Assembly: GCA_919901855.1 (NCBI GenBank)
Contig: CAKKQC010000007.1
Location: 62,001-126,000, forward strand
Source of the DNA: a bacterium
GTDB taxonomy: Bacteria > Oederibacteriota > CAKKQC01
Direction of reading: 5' to 3'
DNA length: 64,000 nucleotides
In this document: piece after piece, positions 49,205 to 59,900 of the stretch
Position numbering within the stretch: position 1 is the stretch's first letter
Layout: each line of letters opens with the position of its first letter
Program-made: the position numbers and the translations under genes
The notes under the pieces: generated by a model
What the model saw: only the letters and a program-made list of their open reading frames with translations
Told to the model about the DNA's origin: nothing
The model's database searches: none

Positions 49205-51556
49205 ATGACCCGATCCCCGACTCCCCGCCTGCTGGCCCTGCTCCTCGTGGCCGTTCCCGCGCTCTCGTTCGCCGGGTCCTGGCGCGTCGTCGAGGAGCAC
49301 GGCGTGTGGTGGTTCGAGCGCGCCGACGGGACGCGCATGCTCTCGCGGGGCGTGGACTGCACGGGGCCGGGTGTGGAGGCGAAGGCGTACGATCCCGCGA
49401 AGCCGGAATACTCGTTCGCCCTCCGCAAGCGCGACACCTACGCCGACTGGCAGTCGCGAACGCTCAAGCGGTTCGACCTGTGGGGGTTCAACACGATCGC
49501 GGGCTGGTCCGATTCCCGGGTCGAGAAGGCGGGGCTCCCGTACACGCCGGTCCTGCACCTCGGCATCCAGGCGGGCGCGCCGTGGGGGGACCTCTGGGAT
49601 CCCGCGTTCGGGACCAATATCCGGCGGCTCGCCGGGGACCTCATGGCGACTCATCGCGGGGACCCGAACGTGCTCGGCTACTTCCTCGACAACGAGTTCG
49701 GGTGGGGTGACGAATGGTTCCTCGGGATCGCGCTGGGCTGGGGGTCGGAGGCGCCGGGCAAGCACCGGGTCGTCGACGTGCTCAAGGGGGTCTACCGTAA
49801 CGACTGGAAGGCGTTCCTCAAGGACTTCGAGACGACGGCGAAGAACTGGGACGGCCTGCTGACGGCGACCACGACGGGCACCCGACCCGGGCGCGGCCAC
49901 CGGGCGATCGACGCGTGGACGTTCGAGGTCGCGCGCAAGTATTACGCGGTCTGCGCGGGGGTGGTCCGGGAGGTGCATCCGGGGGCGCTCGTGCTGGGCG
50001 ACCGTTTCCGCCAGTTCTACCCGCAGGCGGTCGCGCGCGCGGCGAGGGGACTGCTCGACGCGATCTCGACCAACTACGAGTCGACGACGACGGACGGCTG
50101 GGTCTCGCCGTGCTACTTCCGGACCATGCACGAGCTTTCGGGGCTTCCCGTCGTGGTCGGCGAGTACTACGCGACGGCGCGGCAGAACCGGAGCGGCCTC
50201 AGGAACCACGGGGGCGAGTTCACGCTCGTGGACACCCAGACCCAGCGCGGGGTGGCGGCGGCCGCCCAGTTGCGCGCGTTCGCGTCGTTCCCGTTCGTTA
50301 TCGGCTGGCACTGGTTCCAGTGGTGCGACGAGCCCACCTTCGGGCGCGGGGACGGCGAGGACTACAACATGGGGCTCGTCGACATCTACGACGAGCCGTA
50401 CGCGGACTTCCTCGCCGCGGTGGTCCCGGCGAACCGGGAGGCCGACCGCATCCACGCGGCGGCGCGGGAGCCGGCGGCGCCGTCCCTCCCCGTCTCCGTG
50501 CGGCGACAGACGGGGCTGGTCGCCGACGGGAAACTCGGCGACTGGGACAAGTCGAGGCCGGTGCCCCGGGCGCTGATCAAGACCGATTCGCCGCTCGTGC
50601 CGTTCGGGGACGTCTTCCTGGCCTGGGACGACGCGAACCTCTGGATCGCGGTGCGGGCCTACGATTTCACGATCCCGGCCCGGGTCGCGCCGGACCCCCG
50701 GGACGCCGCGAGCTGGGGCGAGTTGCACCGGATCTCGGCGCGCGTGGACGACTGGCGGTGCCGGGCGGCGACGGGGAAGGTGTCGAGCGGGAAGAAGGAC
50801 GACGAGGGCCGTTCCGTGCTCTACGCCGTGCCGCCCGCCCGGGGGAGCTGGTCCGGCGCCCTGTCCTCGTGGGTCGATGCGTGGCACTACGTCTGGGAGA
50901 TCGCGGTTCCGGCCGAGGCGCTCGGCGGCACCCCGGTCCCGGGCCGGAAGTACCGGCTCGCGCTCGTGATCGAGAACCGTGGCGACTTCGAGAAGATGTG
51001 GCTGGATTTCGACATCGAGCTCGAGGGCCGGCCGGAGCCCGCCCGGGAGCGGTCGTACTGGTATCCCGCGGACGAGCCGATGCCGGTCCGGGACGAGCCC
51101 GCCATCCGCGTGATCTCCCCGCCTCCGCCGCTCGAGGGGGGCCCGCTGGACGACACCCGTCCCAGGTACCGGAGTCCGGTGCGGCCGGTCGCGCCGGCGG
51201 GGGCGGGTCCGGTGGCTCCGCCGGGCGTGGCGCCCGCCGACGACCGCGGGCCTACCATGCATGTACCGAAGAAGGTGGTCCGGCCCCCGGGGACGAAGCC
51301 GGGAGCTAAGCCCGTCGCCCCTCCGCCGGCCGTCACTCCTGTGACGCCTCCGCCGACGGAGTCTGCCGCGGACGAGGGGACGACGGGGCCTGCGACGGAG
51401 CCCGCGGCGAAGCCACCGGCGGACAAGGGCAAACCGGCGAAGGAGAAACACGAACCAGAGAAGCCGGCTACGCCCGAGACGAAGTCACCGGTGGATGAAA
51501 CCAAAGTGGTGCCGGGGAATCCGCCTGCCGAGAACCCCGGGCAGGCCGCGCCGTAG
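49205..51556 (+). CDS. Secreted GH50-like glycoside hydrolase with CBM9-like domain and proline-rich tail
   Basis: 783 residues. A signal peptide ends near residue 21 (LSFAGS). The catalytic domain opens with RVVEEHGVWWFERADGTRM and carries the probable acid/base E164 (YFLDNEFGWGDEW) and nucleophile E320 (VVVGEYYATA). Residues about 435-615 form a DOMON/CBM9-like sugar-binding domain (ADGKLGDWDKSRPV, FLAWDDANLWIAVRAYDF). The last roughly 130 residues are rich in Pro, Ala, Lys and Glu and are probably a disordered linker or wall-contact tail. It is a paralogue of 5820-7907 but has a different accessory domain. It ends one base before a 25-bp palindrome. Confidence 0.75.
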   Translation: MTRSPTPRLLALLLVAVPALSFAGSWRVVEEHGVWWFERADGTRMLSRGVDCTGPGVEAKAYDPAKPEYSFALRKRDTYADWQSRTLKRFDLWGFNTIAGWSDSRVEKAGLPYTPVLHLGIQAGAPWGDLWDPAFGTNIRRLAGDLMATHRGDPNVLGYFLDNEFGWGDEWFLGIALGWGSEAPGKHRVVDVLKGVYRNDWKAFLKDFETTAKNWDGLLTATTTGTRPGRGHRAIDAWTFEVARKYYAVCAGVVREVHPGALVLGDRFRQFYPQAVARAARGLLDAISTNYESTTTDGWVSPCYFRTMHELSGLPVVVGEYYATARQNRSGLRNHGGEFTLVDTQTQRGVAAAAQLRAFASFPFVIGWHWFQWCDEPTFGRGDGEDYNMGLVDIYDEPYADFLAAVVPANREADRIHAAAREPAAPSLPVSVRRQTGLVADGKLGDWDKSRPVPRALIKTDSPLVPFGDVFLAWDDANLWIAVRAYDFTIPARVAPDPRDAASWGELHRISARVDDWRCRAATGKVSSGKKDDEGRSVLYAVPPARGSWSGALSSWVDAWHYVWEIAVPAEALGGTPVPGRKYRLALVIENRGDFEKMWLDFDIELEGRPEPARERSYWYPADEPMPVRDEPAIRVISPPPPLEGGPLDDTRPRYRSPVRPVAPAGAGPVAPPGVAPADDRGPTMHVPKKVVRPPGTKPGAKPVAPPPAVTPVTPPPTESAADEGTTGPATEPAAKPPADKGKPAKEKHEPEKPATPETKSPVDETKVVPGNPPAENPGQAAP

Positions 51557-51614
51557 GGGACGTACTTTCAATTCTGCGATTATCCCGAGAATCGCAGAAT
51601 TGAAAGTACGTCCC
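51557..51614. repeat. Perfect 25-bp inverted repeat (REP/IS200-type palindrome)
   Basis: The arms 51557-51581 (starting GGGACGTACTTTCAATTC) and 51590-51614 are exact reverse complements around an 8-base loop, ATCCCGAG. The block is only about 45% GC, far below its surroundings, and fills the whole gap between two convergent stop codons. It resembles REP-like palindromes mobilised by IS200/IS605-family (RAYT) transposases. It can also act as a two-way terminator. Confidence 0.8.
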
Positions 51615-52772
51615 TCAATAACGGTCGGCGCAGAGGGTGTAAGGGAGCGCGGGCGGGAAGAGCGCCGAGAGCGGCTCTACCGCGTCACCTGGAATCCTGA
51701 CCCCGGGCTCCAACATCGCGTCCCCGACGGTCCGGTACCCGATCAGCAGCTGGGTCAGGATGCCCTGCGGAATCGTGGCCCGCAGGCCGGAGGCGCCGGG
51801 CAGGACCCGCACCCGCCCGTCTGCCGCCGCCAGCCGGACCTCGCCGAGCTCGCACCCGATCCGGACGGCGAACTGCGACCGCGCCAGTCCCGAGGCCCGC
51901 AGCCGCCGCGTCAGCTCACCCTCGCAGTCGCGGAAGGTCTTCTCGAGGCACATGATCCGCGCCATCCCGTCGCCGTTCCGCCAGTAGTGGAGCGTGACGT
52001 CGAGCGCGAACCGCCTCAGGTACCGGGCGTAGGCGTGGTCGGGCGGGACATGAAGCGTCATGTCGGGAACCCGTCGCGCCTTCGCCCGCTTCGCGAACTC
52101 GGCCGCGAGGGCGGGAAACACCTCGGGGGTCCGGTAGCCGGCCTCGGTCACGATCAGGGCCTTCCGGTCCTGGTCGTTGACGCCGTAGCCCTCGACGCGT
52201 CCGCCGCGGAGTACGACAAACGACTCCGCCCGGCGGAACCACCACGAGCCCAGGCGGAACCCCCGCCAGTGGCGGGCCGGGGGGCGCACGACCGAGAGTG
52301 GGCGAAGCGCCTCGTTGGCGGCGTAGAGGGCGAGGACCTGGGATCCGTGCCGGTCGCGATTGAACGGCACGATGCGGTAGCCGGCCGGCATCGTCGAAGG
52401 CGCGGCGCCGGTCGCGAGCTTGAGCCGCGGCTCCGGGATCGCCTGCGCGTAGCCCCAGCGATGGTAGAAGTTCGGGATGCCGAAGAGCGCCGTGAGGTGA
52501 AAACCGTCCCGTTCCATGATTTCGAGGCACTTGAGCATGCAGAGCGAGGAGTAGCCCTTGTTCCGGTGCTCCTTGGCCGTGCCCACGCCCCCGATGCCGC
52601 CGACGCGGAGCCGGGCCTCCCCGACGCGCATGATGAAGTGGTTGATCATGATCCAACTCACCTTATCCGCGCGGTGGTAGAGGTTCACGACGGTCATGGG
52701 CCACCGGCCTTCCCTATGAATGTAGAAGGCGAGGTCGGGGCCGAGCCGGCTGTCGGGGGAGGCGTGTACCAT
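51615..52772 (-). CDS. Eis-like GNAT N-acetyltransferase with SCP2-like C-terminal domain (copy 2)
   Basis: 385 residues, no signal peptide. The N-terminal GNAT domain has the acetyl-CoA loop VGTAKEHRNKGYSSLCMLKC and FGIPNFYHRWGYAQAIPE, characteristic of Eis-type enzymes. A second GNAT-like domain spans about residues 150-280, and the last 100 residues look SCP2-like (RRIGCELGEVRLAAADGRV type). Substrate unknown. Its stop codon abuts a 25-bp palindrome. A TACCAT box lies 7 bases before the ATG. It shares architecture but not close sequence with copy 1 at 45899-47125. Confidence 0.85.
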   Translation of the reverse strand: MVHASPDSRLGPDLAFYIHREGRWPMTVVNLYHRADKVSWIMINHFIMRVGEARLRVGGIGGVGTAKEHRNKGYSSLCMLKCLEIMERDGFHLTALFGIPNFYHRWGYAQAIPEPRLKLATGAAPSTMPAGYRIVPFNRDRHGSQVLALYAANEALRPLSVVRPPARHWRGFRLGSWWFRRAESFVVLRGGRVEGYGVNDQDRKALIVTEAGYRTPEVFPALAAEFAKRAKARRVPDMTLHVPPDHAYARYLRRFALDVTLHYWRNGDGMARIMCLEKTFRDCEGELTRRLRASGLARSQFAVRIGCELGEVRLAAADGRVRVLPGASGLRATIPQGILTQLLIGYRTVGDAMLEPGVRIPGDAVEPLSALFPPALPYTLCADRY

Positions 52773-52779
52773 GGGTCCT

Positions 52780-52785
52780 ATGGTA
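52780..52785 (-). promoter_or_regulatory. Start-proximal -10 (TACCAT) of acetyltransferase copy 2
   Basis: TACCAT on the minus strand ends 7 bases before the ATG at 52772. No good -35 is visible. The gap 52773-52849 must also hold the start signals of the divergent GH141-like gene. Confidence 0.4.
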
Positions 52786-52849
52786 CGCCTTCGGCCCGGA
52801 TCGTCTCGCGAGTGGAGCGGCTGAACTGGTCGCCGCCCTGCTGGTCGCC

Positions 52850-55486
52850 ATGACCGCGTTCGCGGCTCCGCATGCCGCTTTCTACGTCGCGACGACGGGG
52901 AACGACGGCTGGACGGGGAAGCTGGCGGCGCCGAACGCGGCGGCCACCGACGGCCCGTTCGCGACGCTCGACCGCGCCCGGCGGGCGGTCCGGGAGCTCA
53001 AGACGAAAGGGAAGAAGCCGGTCACGGTCCTGATCCGGGGCGGGACCTACGAGCTGTCCGCCCCCGTCGTCTTCGAGCCCGGAGACTCCGGGACCGCGAA
53101 GGCGCCGGTCATGTATGCCGCCTTCCCGGGCGAGACCCCGGTCCTGAGCGGTGGGACCCGGATCGCGGGATGGACGGTCACGACGGGCGGCCGGTGGGAG
53201 GCGAAGCTCGCCTCTCCGTGGGATTTCAGCCAGCTCTGGGTCGGCGGCACCCGGCGGTTTCGGCCCCGGCTCCCGCGCGAGGGCACCTTCTACCTGGCCG
53301 GTGGCCTGCCGCCGTCGCCCGCGGCCAGGGGCGTTGGGTTCGACCGGGTCAGGGTCTTCCCGGGAGACGTACCGGAGTTGTTGCGGCCGGGCGAGGTCGA
53401 GGTCTGCGTCTTCCACAAGTGGGTCATGCCAAGGATGCGAATCGGCTCCCTCGACCGGGCCCGGGGTGTGCTCCCGTTCGCAGCGCCGTTCGGCGTGGAC
53501 CAGGACTGGGCCGAGTTCAGCCGCGGCGACCGGTACTTCCTCGACAACGTCCGGGAGGCGCTCGGCGCGCCCGGCGACTGGTACCTCGACGCCGAAGGCG
53601 GCACGATCACGTACGTCCCCCTCCCGGGCGAGGCGCCGGACTCCACCGAGGTCGTGGCCCCGCGCCTGCCGCGGCTCCTCGAGCTTCGCGGGGACCCGGC
53701 GGCGAAGGCGTGGGTGCGCGGACTCGAGTTCCGGGGGCTCACGCTCGCGCACACGAACTGGACCTGCCCGCCCGAAGGCCACGGCACGGGTCAGGCGGAG
53801 GTGGACCTCGGCGGTGCCGTCACGGCCCGGGGCGCCCGGGACTGCGCATTCACGGACTGCACGGTCGTCCATACGGGCGAATACGGGCTCGAGCTGGTGG
53901 AGGGATGCCGGAACGTCGCGGTCACCCGGTGCGTCCTGGCCGATCTCGGCGGCGGGGGGATCAAGATCGGGACCTTCCGGTGGGGCTCGTCCGGCGGTCC
54001 GGAGACGGAGACCGGCTGGATCACGGTGCGTGACTGCGCGCTCGCGCACGGCGGCCGGATGCATCCCGCGGCCGTCGGGATCCTTATCGGCCACTCGCCG
54101 CACAACACGATCGACCACGATGACATCGACGACTTCTTCTACACGGGCATCTCCGTGGGCTGGTCGTGGGGCTACGGCCCCAGCGCCGCCCACCACAACG
54201 CCGTGACCGCGAACCGGGTCGGCGGGATCGGGCAGGAACAGCTCTCGGACATGGGCGGCATCTACACGCTGGGCACCGGCGCCGGAAACGTCGTCCGCGA
54301 CAACGTCTTCCATGACATCGCCGCGTTCGACTACGGCGGCTGGGGCATCTACTTCGACGAGGGCTCGACGGGCATGGTGGCCGAGCGGAACCTCGTGTAC
54401 CGGACAAAGAGCGCGGGGTTCCACCAGCACTACGGCCGGGACAACATCGTGCGGAACAACATCTTCGCCTACGGCACCGAGGCCGTGCTCATGCGCACGC
54501 GCGCCGAGCCCCACCGGTCGTTCACGTTGGAGCGGAACCTCGTCGTCGCGAACGGCTCGCCGCTGCTCGGGAGCAACTGGTCGGGTACCGGGTACGCGAT
54601 CGACCGCAACCTATACTGGGACGAGGCCGGTCCGCCGGCGGGACCGCGGCGGGGCGTTACGTGGGACCAGTGGCGCGCGGCGGGGCACGACCGGCACTCG
54701 ATCGTGGCCGATCCCGGGTTCCGGGACCCCGGGCACGGCGACTTCCGGCTGAAGCCGGGGTCACCGGCCGCGAAGATCGGGTTCAAGGCATTCGATACCT
54801 CGAAGGCGGGGCGGCGGGGCGGACCCATCGTGCCAGAAGCCGGGCCGGTCTTCCCGTGGCCGGCCGCCCGGCACGGCGTGCTTCCCGTCAGCGAAGACTT
54901 CGAGGATTCGGAGCCGGGGGAGAAGGCCTCCGGGCTCGTGACCTTCGAAGACGAGGGGGCGACGGCCCGGGTCACGGAGGAGACGGCGGCGTCGGGCAAA
55001 CGCAGCCTCTTATTCGTGAAGGCTGCGAACCAGCCTCAGCCGCACGACTACAACCCCCACGCGTACTGGGAGCCGGGCTTCACCTCGGGCGAAGTGTCCG
55101 GCCGGTTCTCGGTTCGGCTCGCGCCGGGCGCCACGTTCGCCCATGAGTGGCGGGACACCACGGGGCCGGGGAAGGGCGGGAGCTGGTACCGGGTCGGGCC
55201 GTCGCTCTACGTGGGCGGCGACGGGGTGCTCCAGGCGAACGGGAAGCGGCTGGACGCGCTCCCTGCCAACGCGTGGGTCGCCATCGAGATCCGGTACACG
55301 CTGGGGACGGCGACCTACACGATGACGGTGACCCCGCCCGGTGGTCGGGTCCTCCGCTACGCCGATCTGGCCTGCACGGAGCCGATCGCGAAGCTCACCT
55401 GGTGGGGGTTCATGGCCCTTGGGACCCGGCCGGGGCCCGCCTTCTTCCTCGACGACGTCTCGCTCGCCCCCGCGTCAAAACCGTAG
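52850..55486 (+). CDS. Secreted GH141-like right-handed beta-helix enzyme with C-terminal concanavalin-like domain
   Basis: 878 residues from the ATG at 52850. It opens [21 protein letters not shown] with [15 protein letters not shown], the usual start of secreted parallel beta-helix enzymes of the GH141 type (fucosidase or xylanase activities are known). The helix coils run to about residue 640 ([40 protein letters not shown]). A C-terminal sandwich (about 665-878; [14 protein letters not shown]) probably binds sugar. From 52850 the signal peptide is too short. The frame is open upstream and a CTG at 52826 would add LVAALLVA, so the true start may be non-standard. The gene overlaps the convergent release-factor-like gene by 12 bases. 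Confidence 0.8.
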   Translation: MTAFAAPHAAFYVATTGNDGWTGKLAAPNAAATDGPFATLDRARRAVRELKTKGKKPVTVLIRGGTYELSAPVVFEPGDSGTAKAPVMYAAFPGETPVLSGGTRIAGWTVTTGGRWEAKLASPWDFSQLWVGGTRRFRPRLPREGTFYLAGGLPPSPAARGVGFDRVRVFPGDVPELLRPGEVEVCVFHKWVMPRMRIGSLDRARGVLPFAAPFGVDQDWAEFSRGDRYFLDNVREALGAPGDWYLDAEGGTITYVPLPGEAPDSTEVVAPRLPRLLELRGDPAAKAWVRGLEFRGLTLAHTNWTCPPEGHGTGQAEVDLGGAVTARGARDCAFTDCTVVHTGEYGLELVEGCRNVAVTRCVLADLGGGGIKIGTFRWGSSGGPETETGWITVRDCALAHGGRMHPAAVGILIGHSPHNTIDHDDIDDFFYTGISVGWSWGYGPSAAHHNAVTANRVGGIGQEQLSDMGGIYTLGTGAGNVVRDNVFHDIAAFDYGGWGIYFDEGSTGMVAERNLVYRTKSAGFHQHYGRDNIVRNNIFAYGTEAVLMRTRAEPHRSFTLERNLVVANGSPLLGSNWSGTGYAIDRNLYWDEAGPPAGPRRGVTWDQWRAAGHDRHSIVADPGFRDPGHGDFRLKPGSPAAKIGFKAFDTSKAGRRGGPIVPEAGPVFPWPAARHGVLPVSEDFEDSEPGEKASGLVTFEDEGATARVTEETAASGKRSLLFVKAANQPQPHDYNPHAYWEPGFTSGEVSGRFSVRLAPGATFAHEWRDTTGPGKGGSWYRVGPSLYVGGDGVLQANGKRLDALPANAWVAIEIRYTLGTATYTMTVTPPGGRVLRYADLACTEPIAKLTWWGFMALGTRPGPAFFLDDVSLAPASKP

Positions 55487-55885
55487 GGGTTTTCGCAGCT
55501 CCTTCGTCTCCGCGTGCCGGTGCTTCTCGCGGAGCATCTTCTCCTTGGCCCGCTTCGACCGCTTGCGCTTCTGCTTCCGGATCTTCCAGATGGCCTGCTG
55601 TTTCGCCGAGGCTTCGCCCTTCACGCGGGATTCGATCTCATCCACGAGCCGGCGGCGGGCGAGGAACCGGTTGATGCCCTGCGACCGCTCGGACTGGCAA
55701 CGCACCGAGAGGCCCGTCGGCTTGTGGACGAGGATGACGAGCGTCTCGACCTTGTTCACGTTCTGCCCACCGGGCCCGGAGGACCGGCCGAAGGACTCCT
55801 CGAAGTCTGATTCCCTGATCCCGAGTTCGTCCATCTTGGCCTGGAGCTCGCGCAGCTTGGATTCGGATACGGGAAACGCTTGCAC
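55475..55885 (-). CDS. Peptide chain release factor-like protein (ArfB/RF-H type, GGQ domain only)
   Basis: 136 residues starting at GTG 55885, two bases after the URO-D stop. The GGQ peptidyl-tRNA hydrolysis motif is at residues 39-41 ([11 protein letters not shown]), followed by [17 protein letters not shown] and a long basic tail ([21 protein letters not shown]) that in ArfB-type proteins enters the mRNA channel of stalled ribosomes. There is no codon-recognition domain. Likely role: rescue of stalled ribosomes. Its place as the last gene of a mannosidase operon is odd. It overlaps the convergent GH141-like gene by 12 bases. Confidence 0.9.
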   Translation of the reverse strand: MQAFPVSESKLRELQAKMDELGIRESDFEESFGRSSGPGGQNVNKVETLVILVHKPTGLSVRCQSERSQGINRFLARRRLVDEIESRVKGEASAKQQAIWKIRKQKRKRSKRAKEKMLREKHRHAETKELRKPLRF

Positions 55886-55887
55886 GG

Positions 55888-56967
55888 TCAGTCGCTCACC
55901 GCGCGGAGGACCGCGTCCGCGGCGGCGCGGTCGGGGACTTCGAGGCCGAGCAGGAACCGGTTGAGCTTCTTCCCGAACTCGCGCTTCATTGCCGCAAGCT
56001 TCTCGGGGGGGAACCAGTCGGAGAGCATGACCATCCGGCCGGCGTCCACGGTCTTGTGGTAGATCGGCCACCACTGCGGATGCCATGCCGGGGTGGCCGC
56101 GGCCCCGGGCGTCCATTGGAGCATCCGAATTCCGGGCACCGACAGGAGGTGGTCGTGGTGCGGGACCGCGCCGGGGCCGTCCCAGTGGTAGAGGACGAAA
56201 TCGAGCCGTTCGGTCATTCTGCGGAGCACGGGGACCATGAAATCCCCGAACATGGCGGGCGAGATCATGGCGGAGAAGTCGCACTGGAGCTTGGCGCACC
56301 GGCCCGGCGCCCATACCCAGAAATGGGTCCCGCCGCGCTCGTCCTTGAGGAGGTTGTAGAGGGGGTCGTAGTACGCGAAATACAGGTCCGTGATCTTGTC
56401 GAGGCAGTCGTGGACCCACGCCGGCTGGTCGATCAGGTCAGCGAGAAGGGCCTCGCCGCCACGCATGGCCGCGAGCGTGTCGAGCCCCTCGATGATGTCC
56501 GGGTATTGGACGAGGAACCTGCCCTTCCCGGCGCGCACGAGCTCGGTCGCGAGCCGGACCGTGAAGTCCCAGTAGAAGTTGTGGGGATCGTACCGGAAGG
56601 CCGCGGCCTCGGGACTGGCCATGCACGGCTCGAACCAGACCGTCCCCGGCATCTCGACGCCCCGGCATCCGAGGTAGAGGGCGAGGCAGTTGGGGCCGAG
56701 GTCCGCGGCCGTGACCGGCATCGACTCGCAGAGGTGGTCGTGCCAGAGGGACTCGCGAAGGCCCGCGTTCACCCGGTACTCGAAGCTCTTGGTCGAGTAG
56801 TGCGTGACCCAGCCGTCCGGGGTGGGCAGGGCGGGAACATCGGCCCACGGCTTCTCACGCCTCGCCTTGAGGAGCAGGGCCGGCCGGCCGAGATCGCCGC
56901 CGTTCCACCACGCGGCCAAACGGTCCCGGGCTGCGTCCGCGTCGGGCCGGTACTCGAGTCCGCTCAT
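55888..56967 (-). CDS. URO-D family protein (uroporphyrinogen decarboxylase-like / corrinoid methyltransferase-like)
   Basis: 359 residues, cytoplasmic, start overlapping the GH92 stop (ATGA, 56967-56964). TIM-barrel segments typical of the URO-D superfamily are visible ([70 protein letters not shown]). The N-terminal [18 protein letters not shown] resembles the branch often found next to glycoside hydrolases in uncultured bacteria rather than heme-pathway HemE. Its reaction is unknown; methyl transfer from a methylated sugar or small molecule to a corrinoid is one possibility. It sits between GH92 and the release-factor-like gene. Confidence 0.8.
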   Translation of the reverse strand: MSGLEYRPDADAARDRLAAWWNGGDLGRPALLLKARREKPWADVPALPTPDGWVTHYSTKSFEYRVNAGLRESLWHDHLCESMPVTAADLGPNCLALYLGCRGVEMPGTVWFEPCMASPEAAAFRYDPHNFYWDFTVRLATELVRAGKGRFLVQYPDIIEGLDTLAAMRGGEALLADLIDQPAWVHDCLDKITDLYFAYYDPLYNLLKDERGGTHFWVWAPGRCAKLQCDFSAMISPAMFGDFMVPVLRRMTERLDFVLYHWDGPGAVPHHDHLLSVPGIRMLQWTPGAAATPAWHPQWWPIYHKTVDAGRMVMLSDWFPPEKLAAMKREFGKKLNRFLLGLEVPDRAAADAVLRAVSD

Positions 56968-59900
56968 TTCGAGTAGAGGTTCTTGCGCGGGACGATGCCC
57001 TTCGGGATGGTGGGGCCGGACCAGCGCAGGTCGCACTGCGCCGTGTACGTGTTCTCGAAGAACTCCATCCAGATCTCGTAGACCTTCCCGGATTCCATGA
57101 ACACGGTGCCTGAGTGCTCGCCCGGTCGCTGGTCGTGCCACTCGTTCACGATCTTCCTGCCGTCCACCCAGAGCCGGACGCCGTCGTCCGTGAACGTGTA
57201 GAACGTCCAGACGCCGGTCTCCTCGGCCCGTACCCGGCCGCGCCACCGGACGCTGAACTTCTCCGGCGGCACCGCGGGGTCCGGAGAGTTCTCGCCCCAG
57301 TTGAAGTTGATCTCGGGGTCGATGCGCCGGATCGAGTGCCCGGTGAGGTCCATGCGGTCGAAGTAATCGGCCCGGAGGCCGTCGCCCTCGGGCAGGACCA
57401 TTAGCCGCGCGGGCGCCATCACGTTGGGCCTGGTGGCCCGGTCGCGCACGTTCTTGACGTCGAGCCGGCAGGTGCGATTCGCCGGCGGCGCGGTGGCCAG
57501 CTCGAGAGTCACGCTCCGGCCGTCCGTCGCGACCTTGAGGTCGCGGACCTGGAGGGGAGGATAAAAGGCGTAGTTCGGGGCGGACTTCGCGCTCGCCACC
57601 TCGACGGGCTCGGAGAAGCCCACGATCACGGAGGCCACCTGGTTCCCGGCGGTCGCGCGCTGGAGGAGGGCGGAGGTGGCCGCCGGCGCCGTCCGGTCCG
57701 GCTCCACGAAGAGCGTGGCTCCCCGGCTCTCGACGCCCCCGAAGGGGGAGTGCACGACGCAGGAGAAGACCGAGCCCGCCGCGTCGAGCGGCGTCACGGG
57801 GAGGTCGAGCTGGCGGCGGACCGCGCCGGGGATGTTCTGGCCGTTGTGCCGCCACTGGTACTCGAGGGGTCCCGTGCCGCCCGCGCGAATCGAGAACCGC
57901 GAGAGGGTTCCCTCGACGGCCGTCGTCTCCCACGGCTGTTCGCGGATCACGGGAGACCTCGGCGTGCCGCCCCACGCGCCCCGCTGCGGCCCCATCTCGC
58001 ACGCGAATACGGCGCCCTTCACGAGGTCGTCGAACCGGAGGTGCGGCGTGTTCGAGGGACGGCCGTTGAGCGTCGCCCACTGGATGTAGGGATGGAGCGG
58101 GCCGTTGCGGCCGGCGCGGATCGTGAGCGCCTTGCCCGGCCAGAACGCCGGGTCGAGCGCGACAGTCACCGCGTCGAACACGGGGGACCCGATTTCGTAG
58201 TCCCCCGAACCGGGGCAGACGGGGTAGAGCCCGATCATGGACCACACGATCCACCCCGAGGTCGCTCCCGTGTCGTCGTTCCCGGGCAGGCCCCGCGGGG
58301 TCGCCTTGAACGAGCTCGCCAGGGACTCGCGCACCAGCCGTTGCGTCCGCCACGCCTCGCCGTCGGCGTAGTCGAAGAGGTACGGCCAGGCGAAGTCCGG
58401 CTCGTTCCAGAGCGCGAAGTAGCCGGAGTCCACACACTCCTGGAGTTTCTCGGTGAACGCGTCCTGGTCGCCGTACAGGGCCATGAGGCCGGGCACGTCG
58501 TGCTGGACGAAAAACGCGTACTGCCAGGCGTTGCCCTCGACGTAACCCGGCCCGCCGGAGCCGGTCTGGTTCACGGCGGGGTCGAAGGGGCTGGACCACG
58601 ATCCGTCCCGGTTCCTCGGCCGCAGGAATCCCGTTCCCGCGTCGAAGAGGTTGCGGTAGCATCGTGCCCGCTCGAGCAGGGGTTCGGCCTCGGCCTTCCC
58701 GAGGTCCAGGGCGAGCCGGCCCGCGTGCCAGTCGGCGAGCGCGTACTCGAGGGTCGTCGAGACGGAGCCCCAGACCGGTCCGGCGGCGGGGTCGTCCTCG
58801 GGGATGTAGCCGTGCTTGAGGAAGGCGTCGAAACCCGGTCGCACGGGGTTCGGGGTCGCCATCGCGTTCCGCCGGACCGCCTCCCACGCGGCGTCGCGGT
58901 CGAGCCCCTTCAGGCGCTTGAGCGCGGCGTCGGCCACCACGATGGTACCGGGGTCGCCGACCATGACCCCGGTCTCGTTGCCCGCGAGCTCCCACTTGGG
59001 CAGCCAGCCTCCGTCCACGGCCATCTCGAGCATGGACTGGACCATCGCGAGCTGGCGCGCGGGGTAGGCAAGAGTAAGGAAGGGATGCACGGTCCGGTAC
59101 GTGTCCCAGAGCGAGAAGACCGAGTACTGGGCGCGCCCCGTGATCTTCCGGGGGCCGGAGCCGCGGAAGCCCGGGTACTCGCCGTTCACGTCCGAGATCA
59201 CGTTCGGGTGGATGAGCATGTGGTAGAGGGCGGTGTAGAAGATCTTCCGCTGGTCGGGGGTGCCGCCCTCCGCCCGGACGCGCGAGAGCTCGGTTTCCCA
59301 CGCGGCCCGGGCCCGCAGCCGGGCCCCGGGGAAATCCCAGTCCGGCAGCTCGGCCGCGAGGTTGGCGCGGGCGTTCGCGATGCTCACGTACGAGATGCCG
59401 ACCTTGACCATGATCGCCTCGCTCTTGGTCGTCGCCCAGGACATCAGGGCGCCGACCTTGGGCCCGCTGGCGTCGCCCGAGTTGAGCAGGGCGCCGTCGG
59501 ACCAGACCTTCGCCGAATCGGCGGGGCGCGAGAGGACGGCGGCGAAGTGGACCCGCTGGCGGCTGGAGGAGCCGCAGAACCCGCCGCTCTCGCTCCAGCC
59601 CGCGAGCTCGGTGGTGGAGACGATCCAGACCGCGCCGAGGTACGGGCTCGCACCCCCGCCGGGATCGGGGGAGAGCCGGGACCCCATGTCGAACAGGATG
59701 TTCGCGTCCCCGTGCGGGCGGGCCGGAAACGTGAACCGCGTGAACCCGGCCCGCTCGGTGGCCGTCGCCTCGACCGCCGTTCCCCACGTCGTAAGGTCGA
59801 CGCGGTAGAAGCCCGGGGCCGCGCGTTCGTTGTCGAACTGCGACCGGTACCGGTCGGGCTCGAAGCCCGACGGGCCGATCGTGGCCATGAGGCGGATGTT

